From Mycobacterium sp. 1554424.7 (GTDB taxonomy: Bacteria; Actinomycetota; Actinomycetes; Mycobacteriales; Mycobacteriaceae), in contig NZ_LZSE01000038.1 in NCBI RefSeq assembly GCF_001665295.1, positions 1 through 39,399 on the forward strand: a stretch of 39,399 bases of DNA, in the 5' to 3' direction. Below the pieces are notes generated by a model that was given only the letters and a program-made list of their open reading frames with translations, did no database searches and was not told the origin of the DNA. This document shows positions 34,009-39,399 of this stretch, one piece after another (within the stretch, counting starts at the first letter, position 1; each line of letters begins with the position of its first letter). The translations under genes and the position numbers were made by a program.

Positions 34009-34377
34009 CTACAACACCTCCGGGGCCAGCGAGATGATCTTCATGAATCGCTTCTCGCGCAGTTCGCGCCCGACCGGCCCGAAGATGCGCGTCCCGCGCG
34101 GGTCGTTGTCGGGCTTGATGATCACCGCGGCGTTCTCGTCGAACTTGATGTAGCTGCCGTCGGGACGCCGGCGCTCCTTGACCGTGCGCACCACGACGGC
34201 CTTGACGACATCCCCGCGCTTGACGTTGCCGCCTGGGATGGCGTCCTTGACGGTGGCGACGATGACGTCACCGATGCCGGCGTAACGTCGCGACGACCCG
34301 CCAAGCACCCGGATGCACAGGATCTCCTTGGCGCCGGTGTTGTCGGCAACCTTCAGCCGCGATTCCTGCTGAATCAC
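34009..34377 (-). CDS. rplN: 50S ribosomal protein L14
   Basis: L14 (122 residues) lies at the subunit interface. [20 protein letters not shown] is the conserved start, and [20 protein letters not shown] marks the C-terminus. The frame is open upstream, but GTG 34377 has AGGAG about 7 nt upstream and gives the exact family length. It is the first gene of the ribosomal run, behind the promoter at 34502-34530 with a leader of about 117 nt. Confidence 0.97.
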
Positions 34378-34494
34378 TCGATCTCCTGACCTGGTTTCAT
34401 ATGTGCACAGCAGGAAAGCACCTGACATGCGCGGTCTTTGTTACCGAAGGGCACGCAGGGCCGATTCGCACCGGCCGAGGTCTGCCCAAGGCAA

Positions 34495-34511
34495 CCCCTA
34501 GAGTCTAGGGG
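34495..34511. repeat. Perfect 17-bp palindrome over the rplN -10 element
   Basis: CCCCTAGA-G-TCTAGGGG is a perfect inverted repeat around one base. It contains the minus-strand -10 TAGACT (34507-34502) and also TAGAGT on the plus strand, so both strands have a TANNNT box. Confidence 0.75.
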
Positions 34512-34530
34512 ACGACCAGCTCAGAGCCAA
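34502..34530 (-). promoter_or_regulatory. Promoter of the rplN ribosomal operon
   Basis: TTGGCT (34530-34525), a 17-nt spacer and TAGACT (34507-34502) lie on the minus strand. TAGACT is, as recalled, the strong -10 type seen at mycobacterial rRNA promoters. The leader would be about 117 nt, with a stem GGCCG/CGGCC at 34459-34476. I found no match elsewhere in the gap as good as this. Confidence 0.65.
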
Positions 34531-34536
34531 ATTCGC

Positions 34537-34587
34537 CTAGAAGGGCGGTGGTTCGTCGTCGCCGTCGGCGGGTGGGGCGGGTCCGGT
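34537..34587 (-). pseudogene. Relic of a 13E12-family C-terminal tail
   Basis: On the minus strand the codons from about 34587 to 34537 read TGPAPPADGDDEPPPF-stop. This matches the end of the full 13E12/HNH protein at 35444 (LPAPPTDGDDDPPPF-stop). Only about 17 codons remain, right after the stop of the isomerase-like gene and 7 bp from the rplN -35 element. It points to an old second 13E12 copy or a recombination between copies. Confidence 0.7.
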
Positions 34588-35303
34588 TAGAGGGGCGCCA
34601 GATCAGCGACAACCGCCGCCAAACGTGGATCGGATACTTCAATCCTTCGGAAGAAAGCCAGGAGGAACTCGTCCGGTTCTACGTCGATTGGCTCGTCACC
34701 GGCGGCCAGGGATCCCGAGGATGCGACGAATTCGACTGTGTCGCCTTCTCCCAGATGGACCCGATGTCGGGTAGGACTCTGGCTCTCAACCAGCCGATTC
34801 ATCGACTCAGCAGGGCCACGAATCGCGATGGATGCCTCGGCCGCCGGTATCGCCCACTCGTTTCCGGTTGCAGCGGCGATGTCGTAGCCGTGGACAAGCA
34901 GCTCGCACAAGATCCATCGAGCGCCACCACCGCCAGAGATCGTTGATCCACCGTGGAAGGGATACTGACGGTCGAAGTCGACTTTGGTGTAGACGCGGTC
35001 GATCACCGTACGCAGATTTGCCTCGAGCCTGTCGGCGATATCGCTGATATCTCGGTCGGTGTACTCGGAGAGGCAGGTCGCGTTCAGCTCGGCAACCCCT
35101 TCGCCTGTGGCGGCGCGTCGACGATCGCCAAGCAGCCTGCCGAGCACCGTTACGACGTGCGCAGCAGTCTCCACAGCCGTCCAGGTGAGCCCCGGCACCG
35201 GTCGTGCGGCGCAGTCCGGATCGAGCCCCCGGACCATCGACACGAACCGCTTCCCACTGTCATCTAGCGCGACGAGGATGTCGGCTTTGGTTGCCTCTTC
35301 CAC
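34587..35303 (-). CDS. Mycothiol-dependent maleylpyruvate isomerase-like protein (second copy)
   Basis: This 238-residue MDMPI-family protein has an N-terminal helix, WTAVETAAHVVTVLGRLL with the first metal His, and later LCELLVHGYDIAAATGNEWA with the HGxD motif. It is only distantly like the copy at 26669. The substrate is unknown. GTG 35303 has TACGCT 6 nt upstream, which suggests a leaderless message. The gene lies between a 13E12 tail relic and a full 13E12 gene, so it may have been carried in with, or inserted into, a tandem of that family. Confidence 0.82.
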   Translation of the reverse strand: MEEATKADILVALDDSGKRFVSMVRGLDPDCAARPVPGLTWTAVETAAHVVTVLGRLLGDRRRAATGEGVAELNATCLSEYTDRDISDIADRLEANLRTVIDRVYTKVDFDRQYPFHGGSTISGGGGARWILCELLVHGYDIAAATGNEWAIPAAEASIAIRGPAESMNRLVESQSPTRHRVHLGEGDTVEFVASSGSLAAGDEPIDVEPDEFLLAFFRRIEVSDPRLAAVVADLAPL

Positions 35304-35309
35304 TGACTA

Positions 35310-35315
35310 AGCGTA
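35310..35315 (-). promoter_or_regulatory. -10 box of the second isomerase-like gene
   Basis: TACGCT on the minus strand lies 6 nt before the GTG at 35303, fitting a leaderless transcript. Confidence 0.45.
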
Positions 35316-35443
35316 AGGCGGCGCGGGCCGAACGACGTGCTCGTGTCCACTACGCTGCGCGACCTCGTGATGGGGTCGGGACTCGAGTTTGAGGACCGCG
35401 GCAGCTGTTCGCAGTCGCCTCCGGGTAAACCGTTGACCGGCTG

Positions 35444-36961
35444 TCAAAATGGTGGCGGGTCGTCGTCGCCGTCGGTGGGTGGGGCGGGCAGGGTGTAGCT
35501 CCAGGCCTCGGCCCGGCGGGCCGCGCGGGCGTCGCGGTTGTGGCGGCGTTCGGCGGCCACCCCGTAGGCGCGGTCTTGGGCGCGGGTGCGCCGGCGTTTG
35601 GGCATCATCGCGGTCCGCTCGGGGCAGTACTCGGCCGGCGGGTCGGCCTCCGGGGTGGGCATGCCGCCCACCGAATAACACAAACTCGGAAACAACAGCG
35701 CGCTACCCGGAGTGGTCACATACGTCTGCCCCGCCGGGGAGGTCAGGATCAGGGTGCCGTCGGCAAGTTGTTGTTCGGCCCAGCCGAAGAAAGTCTTGAT
35801 CAAGTGATGAGTTCGGCAGTAGCACTTCAGGTTTGACGCGTGCGTGGCACCGCCCTGGCTGTAGGGGATCGTATGATCCAGATCGCAGCCGATGGCCGGG
35901 GCATCACAACCCGGCCAGCGACACGTCAAATCGCGGCACCGCACAAAATCGGCCAACGCCTTCGACGGCACATACCCGTTCTCGGGCGGGGCGTCGCCGG
36001 GGTGGATCAGCGGCACCAGCTTGGCCGACTTGGCCAGCTCGGTGAGCAGTTCGGGCGGAATCAGCCCGTCGGCGCCCACCTCGGAACCCGGCGCGCTGCT
36101 CGTGCCGTCGATGGTGGCCCGCTCGGCGATCACATGCATCACCACCGGGGAGGCGGCCGGCCGGGCACCGGCCGCGCAGTCCGGGCGCCCGCAGCGGCAC
36201 CCCAGCCGATCCGCCCCGGCCGCCAGCGCGCCCAGCGCATCCGCGCGGCGCTGCTCACGGGTCCGCGGATCATGCGCACACACCGTGGCCGCCAACGCGT
36301 TCAACCGCTTTTCCAGCGCATGCGCATCCGGGGCCAGCAAGACACCACCGATCTCGGCGCAGCCCTCGTGATCCGGGCCGAACCAGACCTCACGATCACG
36401 CTGCACCTTGGCCCGCCGACGCACCGCATCCACATCCGCGCGGGCCACAATCCGATCCACCTGCGCGGCCAACCGGCCCCGTGACATCGACGGCCAGCGC
36501 GCCACATTGGCCGCCAACGCCGCATCCACGCCCGCCAACACCTCGCGATCCTCGATCAAATCGGTGCGAAACACGATCGTCTGAAACATCCGAAAATCGA
36601 TGTCTCCCGCCGCGAACACCTCGCCCACCTGCGGCAACCGCTCGCGCATCGCCCGGGCATAGCGCAGCCGGCTCGCGGCCAGCCCTTGGCTGATCCGCAA
36701 TGCGGCCGCGACCTCGGCGCTCACCGCCTCCATGGTGTCGATGGCCCAGTCCTCGGTGTCCGAACACCGCGACAGCCGATACCGGAACAACTCGTGGATC
36801 GCGCCCAACTGCGCCGCCGCCTGCCGGTTCTCCGCCCGCGAGGCCGCGCAGATCCGATCCACCATCGCCGCCGACTCCGCCGTCGTCGACGGGTAATGCC
36901 GCTCGATCATCTCGTCGAGACGAGCCACCGCCTCCGCCGACACTACCCGTTCTTCGAACAT
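35444..36961 (-). CDS. 13E12-repeat family protein: DUF222 plus HNH endonuclease
   Basis: This 505-residue protein of the mycobacterial 13E12 (REP13E12) family has an N-terminal DUF222 helical region (residues about 1-250) and a C-terminal HNH nuclease domain: CRWPGCDAPAIGCDLDHTIP, then GGATHASNLKCYCRTHHLIK. The zinc Cys pairs and catalytic His are intact. The function is not well established; such genes are often repeated and serve as phage or recombination targets. The frame is open to 37003, but ATG 36961 is fixed by TATACT 7 nt upstream and a SOS box over the start. A truncated tail copy lies at 34537-34587. Confidence 0.88.
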   Translation of the reverse strand: MFEERVVSAEAVARLDEMIERHYPSTTAESAAMVDRICAASRAENRQAAAQLGAIHELFRYRLSRCSDTEDWAIDTMEAVSAEVAAALRISQGLAASRLRYARAMRERLPQVGEVFAAGDIDFRMFQTIVFRTDLIEDREVLAGVDAALAANVARWPSMSRGRLAAQVDRIVARADVDAVRRRAKVQRDREVWFGPDHEGCAEIGGVLLAPDAHALEKRLNALAATVCAHDPRTREQRRADALGALAAGADRLGCRCGRPDCAAGARPAASPVVMHVIAERATIDGTSSAPGSEVGADGLIPPELLTELAKSAKLVPLIHPGDAPPENGYVPSKALADFVRCRDLTCRWPGCDAPAIGCDLDHTIPYSQGGATHASNLKCYCRTHHLIKTFFGWAEQQLADGTLILTSPAGQTYVTTPGSALLFPSLCYSVGGMPTPEADPPAEYCPERTAMMPKRRRTRAQDRAYGVAAERRHNRDARAARRAEAWSYTLPAPPTDGDDDPPPF

Positions 36962-36969
36962 GTGTTCGA
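36954..36969. promoter_or_regulatory. LexA SOS box overlapping the 13E12 start codon
   Basis: TCGAAC-ATGT-GTTCGA is a perfect match to the mycobacterial/Gram-positive SOS box TCGAAC-N4-GTTCGA. It overlaps the ATG at 36961 and abuts the -10 box, so LexA would block initiation. Some M. tuberculosis 13E12 genes are known LexA targets. Confidence 0.85.
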
Positions 36970-36974
36970 GTATA
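36969..36974 (-). promoter_or_regulatory. -10 box of the SOS-regulated 13E12 gene
   Basis: TATACT on the minus strand lies 7 nt before the ATG at 36961, fitting a leaderless message. The mobile element begins 23 bp upstream, about where the -35 should be. Confidence 0.6.
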
Positions 36975-37007
36975 GCGCCACACCCGGACAACACCCCTGT
37001 CATCTCT

Positions 37008-37052
37008 CAGGACATCGGTGACAGTTCTGCATCAGGACATCGGTGACAGTTC
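37008..37052. repeat. 20-bp direct repeat at the left end of the IS481-derived element
   Basis: The same 20-bp sequence (starting CAGGACATCGG) occurs at 37008-37027 and 37033-37052, a 25-bp period. Repeated terminal cores may be transposase-binding sites. Confidence 0.7.
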
Positions 37053-37090
37053 GGTGGTCTTGGTGGTGACACTTCTGCCCCAAGGCTTCG

Positions 37091-37336
37091 GTGGTGGCTG
37101 TCAATGAACCCATCGATCCTCGCGTCCGTCTTGCGATCTCGCAGTGGCCCGACGATGCGCCCCGTGGGGCGGTCTCAACGTTCTGCGCCGAGCACGGCAT
37201 CTCGCGCAAGTCGTCCTACGAACTGCGCAAACGTATGAAGACCGACGGTGCGGCCGCGGTGCTCGAACCCCGGACCCGGCGACCGAAGTCGAGCCCGTCG
37301 AAGCTCAGCACTGAAGTCAAAGAACAGGCCGTGGCA
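37091..37336 (+). pseudogene. IS481-family transposase, N-terminal fragment
   Basis: The fragment has 82 codons (start GTG 37091 or 37094) and reads as the transposase N-terminal HTH: NEPIDPRVRLAISQWPDDAP, CAEHGISRKSSYELRKRMK and KLSTEVKEQAV. After codon 82 the frame runs directly into the right terminal repeat, and no in-frame stop follows within the element. The catalytic DDE domain is missing, so it is inactive as a transposase. The remaining DNA-binding part could still bind the terminal repeats if expressed. Confidence 0.8.
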
Positions 37337-37384
37337 ATGCAGAACTGTCACCGACGTCCTGAGACATCACATACGACAAGAGCC

Positions 37385-38359
37385 TCAGCTCGAATGTCGG
37401 TACCAGGCGGCGATGTACAGAACCAGCGCCGTGGCCAGCGCAATCAGCACCCAGATCACCACGGCCTGGTCGATCCACGAGCCCGCGGGTGGGGTCCCCG
37501 GCAGGATGTTGCGCAGCGGCACGACGGCGAACAGCATCGCGGCATACCAGGTGGAAAACGGCGGCAGGAATTGTCGCCGGCCGGTCAGCATCTGAATGGC
37601 CACGAACAGCGCCAGCGTCGGCAGCGTGATGAGGACCAGGCAGATCCCGAGGTCGAACACCAGCGGACCCTTGGCCCGGTGCAGCGTGATGACGACGTCG
37701 TCCGGGCGGTCGGGGTCGCTCGGGTCGCGCGTGACCCGGGTGGCCCCGATGTCCCAGCCGTCCAGCTTTCCGGTCACTTCGACCCGACCGGGTTTCAATA
37801 CGCGGTTCTCGCCGGAGCCGATGAGGACGTCGGCCTGGACGACATCGGTCTTGTACGAGTCGAACGGCCAGTCGCTGGGGTCACCGTGCGCCTCGATGGT
37901 GGTGGCCACCTGCGCCGGCAACTTCCCCACCGGGTACTGCAGGTCTCCCAGGTCGTTCTGCGGAAAGATGCGCACGGAGGTGTCGGTGTTCAACACGTTG
38001 AGGCGCTTGTTGATCATCGAATCGTCGGGCATCACCAGGACTTTCACGTCGAGGCGATTGGCCACGGTGTGCAGCTGCTCGAAACGCATCAAGACCACCG
38101 TGCCGTCGGCGGTGTTCAGCACCGGGTCGGGAAGCGGACCCGGCGCGGTGGCCAACCAGTGGTAGCCGAGCAGCGACAAGACATAGACGACGGCAACGCC
38201 CACGATGATGGAGATGTCGAGGATGAGGTGCCGTCGTCGCGGCTTCCGGGCCGGCAGTTCGGCGGGCGTGGCCGGCGCGGATGGCGCGGTCGCCGCCGTC
38301 GGTGCGACGCCGTGGCCATTCGTGGGCAGCGCTACGACGACGTCCCGTTCAACCGACAC
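37385..38359 (-). CDS. DUF4436 membrane protein (Rv0713-like), copy 1
   Basis: This 324-residue membrane protein has a Pro/Ala-rich cytoplasmic start, a first membrane helix at about 47-68 (LDISIIVGVAVVYVLSLLGY), an extracytoplasmic domain of about 150 residues, and three C-terminal helices (LGICLVLITLPTLALFVAIQ; WYAAMLFAVVPL; WVLIALATALVLYIAAWY). It matches Rv0713 by position and DUF4436 by layout; the function is unknown. GTG 38359 has TAGTGT 6 nt upstream. The stop lies 13 bp from the IS-derived element. Confidence 0.85.
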   Translation of the reverse strand: MSVERDVVVALPTNGHGVAPTAATAPSAPATPAELPARKPRRRHLILDISIIVGVAVVYVLSLLGYHWLATAPGPLPDPVLNTADGTVVLMRFEQLHTVANRLDVKVLVMPDDSMINKRLNVLNTDTSVRIFPQNDLGDLQYPVGKLPAQVATTIEAHGDPSDWPFDSYKTDVVQADVLIGSGENRVLKPGRVEVTGKLDGWDIGATRVTRDPSDPDRPDDVVITLHRAKGPLVFDLGICLVLITLPTLALFVAIQMLTGRRQFLPPFSTWYAAMLFAVVPLRNILPGTPPAGSWIDQAVVIWVLIALATALVLYIAAWYRHSS

Positions 38360-38365
38360 GGACGC

Positions 38366-38371
38366 ACACTA
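38366..38371 (-). promoter_or_regulatory. -10 box of DUF4436 copy 1
   Basis: TAGTGT on the minus strand lies 6 nt before the GTG at 38359, fitting a leaderless transcript. Confidence 0.45.
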
Positions 38372-38476
38372 GCAACGGCGCTGTTTGCTGGCACCTTGAA
38401 GCGAGCCGCGCTACGAGTTCTTAACACGCGGCGCTACCAGCTTTAACACAACGCCGTTAGCCGGCGCGGCCGAACG

Positions 38477-39399
38477 TCAGTCGCCTTGCCGGACCCAGGC
38501 GAAAATGTACAAGCTCATCGCCGTCACCAGAGCGATCAAGACCCATTGGACGATGGCCTGGTCGATCCACGAACCCGGCGGAGGGGCGCCGGGGAGGATG
38601 TTGCGCAGCGGGACGATGGCGAACAGGTTCGCGGCGTACCAGGTCGCGAAGGGCGGCAAGAACTTTCGCCTGCCGAGGGCCATCGGGATGGCCACCAACA
38701 GCGCCAGGGTGGGCAGGCTGATGAGCACCAGGCAGATGCCCAGGTCGAAGATCAGCGGCCCCTTGGCCCGCTTCAGGGTGATGACCACGTTCCCGTTGTC
38801 GGAACCGCGTTGGGTCGGAAGCGCGGCGGGGTCGTGAAGGCGCGTGACCGTGGCGTCCCAGCCGTCCAGCTCCCCGGTCACTTCCACGCGCGCGGGAACC
38901 TTCTTGACGGCGTCGCCGGACCCGACGAACGCATCGGCCGAGATCGGCTCGGTGCTGTAGGAGTCGAAGGGCCAGTTACCGGGATCGCCGTGCGCCTGGA
39001 CGGCCGTGGTGAGCTGCCCCGGCGCCTTTCCCTTCGGGTAGTGCAGGTCCCCCAGCTCGCTCGTCGGATACAGACGCACACCGACATCGGTACCCAGCAC
39101 GTCGAGGCGATTGTCGTAGGCCGAAATTCCCGGATAGACAAGCACATTGACCGTGAGGCGATTCGCGACCGTCTTGAGCTCCTCGAGGCGCAGCTGCACG
39201 ATGGTCGCATCGCCCCCACCCTGGCTCAGATCCAGGGGAGGGAGGGGGGCCTCCGCTTCCTGCAGCTGGTGGACGCCGAACAGCGACAGGGCGTAGGCGG
39301 AGACGACCACCACCAGGATGGCGATACCGATCGCGATGCGCGGTTTCGACCGCGGTTTGCGCGGCGGCGGCGGGGGCGAAGGCGGCGTATCGGTGGGCG
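38477..39399 (-). CDS. DUF4436 membrane protein, copy 2 (5' end outside window)
   Basis: The frame is open to the window edge, so the start is missing. The visible 307 residues begin in a Pro/Arg-rich cytoplasmic tail (PPSPPPPPRKPRSKPR), then a first membrane helix (IAIGIAILVVVVSAYALSLF), an extracytoplasmic domain with GNWPFDSYSTEPISADAFVG, and three C-terminal helices like those of copy 1 (LGICLVLISLPTLALLVAIP; WYAANLFAIVPL). The shared segments GPLIFDLGICLVLI and RNILPGAPPPGSWIDQA show a tandem duplication with copy 1. The function is unknown. Confidence 0.85.
   Translation of the reverse strand, partial: PTDTPPSPPPPPRKPRSKPRIAIGIAILVVVVSAYALSLFGVHQLQEAEAPLPPLDLSQGGGDATIVQLRLEELKTVANRLTVNVLVYPGISAYDNRLDVLGTDVGVRLYPTSELGDLHYPKGKAPGQLTTAVQAHGDPGNWPFDSYSTEPISADAFVGSGDAVKKVPARVEVTGELDGWDATVTRLHDPAALPTQRGSDNGNVVITLKRAKGPLIFDLGICLVLISLPTLALLVAIPMALGRRKFLPPFATWYAANLFAIVPLRNILPGAPPPGSWIDQAIVQWVLIALVTAMSLYIFAWVRQGD

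Larger units (their letters stand above)
36998..37371. mobile_element. Non-autonomous IS481-derived element with 35-bp terminal repeats
   Basis: The left end (36998-37032) and the right end (37337-37371, reversed) match at 32 of 35 positions and begin with TGT, as usual for IS481-family elements. The element is about 374 bp and keeps only the first 82 codons of a transposase, so it cannot move alone. The left end has a second copy of the 20-bp core repeat. If the element begins at TCTCAG (37005-37364) the ends match at 27 of 28 and CATC flanks both sides. Confidence 0.8.

Noticed and set aside
37001-37368. CATC flanks as target-site duplication of the IS481-derived element
   Set aside because: They fall at positions 4-7 of ends that begin with TGT, so they may be terminal-repeat bases; given only as the alternative.
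1-39399. tRNA, rRNA or CRISPR features
   Set aside because: No cloverleaf-like or array-like repeat was noticed while reading both strands; a dedicated scan was not possible.

Overview
This is high-GC actinobacterial DNA, and almost certainly the chromosome of a slow-growing non-tuberculous Mycobacterium, possibly close to the M. avium complex. Gene order follows the Rv0752c-Rv0713 region of M. tuberculosis in reverse orientation: fadE9-mmsB, an Rv0738-like gene, an Rv0737-like MarR gene, rslA-sigL, mapA-adk-secY, a PF04072 methyltransferase, a GNAT gene-xylB, serA2-fucA, more PF04072 methyltransferases, sppA, then rplO back to rplN. Blocks that I do not recall from M. tuberculosis are inserted into this frame. 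The synteny comes from memory; no search was run.

Layout. 1-1705: end of a valine-catabolic operon (acyl-CoA dehydrogenase, 3-hydroxyisobutyrate dehydrogenase). 1721-2803: a mycothiol/DinB-type protein and a MarR regulator. 2812-7246: a compact minus-strand operon of four biosynthetic-type genes (ThDP enzyme, SRPBCC cyclase-like protein, KASIII-like protein, PLP aminotransferase), with the MarR gene as a likely fifth member. 7306-8671: rslA and sigL. 8773-11443: mapA, adk, secY. 11611-12516: a PF04072 methyltransferase. 12568-17110: two divergent groups, GNAT-xylB and serA2-fucA-metallo-hydrolase. 17083-23556: an accessory block (AraC regulator, methyltransferase, P450, TetR regulator, reductase-like protein, zinc dehydrogenase, SDR). 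23654-26424: three tandem PF04072 methyltransferases. 26669-30210: a mycothiol-dependent isomerase-like gene, sppA and an F420-type LLM oxidoreductase. 30211-34377: the ribosomal run rplN to rplO. 34537-37371: a second isomerase-like gene, a relic of a 13E12-repeat gene, a full 13E12/HNH gene under a perfect SOS box, and a small IS481-derived element. 37385-39399: two tandem DUF4436 membrane proteins, the second cut by the window end.

Most interesting system. The region upstream of sigL carries TGAACT-N16-CGTTTC. The start of the inserted biosynthetic operon, directly downstream of rslA, carries TGAACT-N16-CGTGTT, whose -10 element ends 6 nt before the ATG. Both resemble the SigL promoter pattern recalled from M. 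tuberculosis. The inserted operon is therefore probably a SigL regulon member with a leaderless first gene. Its promoter lies inside a 13-bp-stem hairpin that could also end rslA transcription. The KASIII-like enzyme keeps the active-site Cys and Asn but has Asn in place of the catalytic His, so it may be an acyltransferase rather than a normal condensing enzyme. The product of the pathway is unknown.

Regulation elsewhere. Many genes have a TANNNT box 6-7 nt before the start codon, as expected for leaderless mycobacterial transcripts, and these helped in choosing starts. Inverted repeats suggest operators for the AraC/methyltransferase and TetR/reductase divergent pairs. No tRNA, rRNA or CRISPR array was seen.
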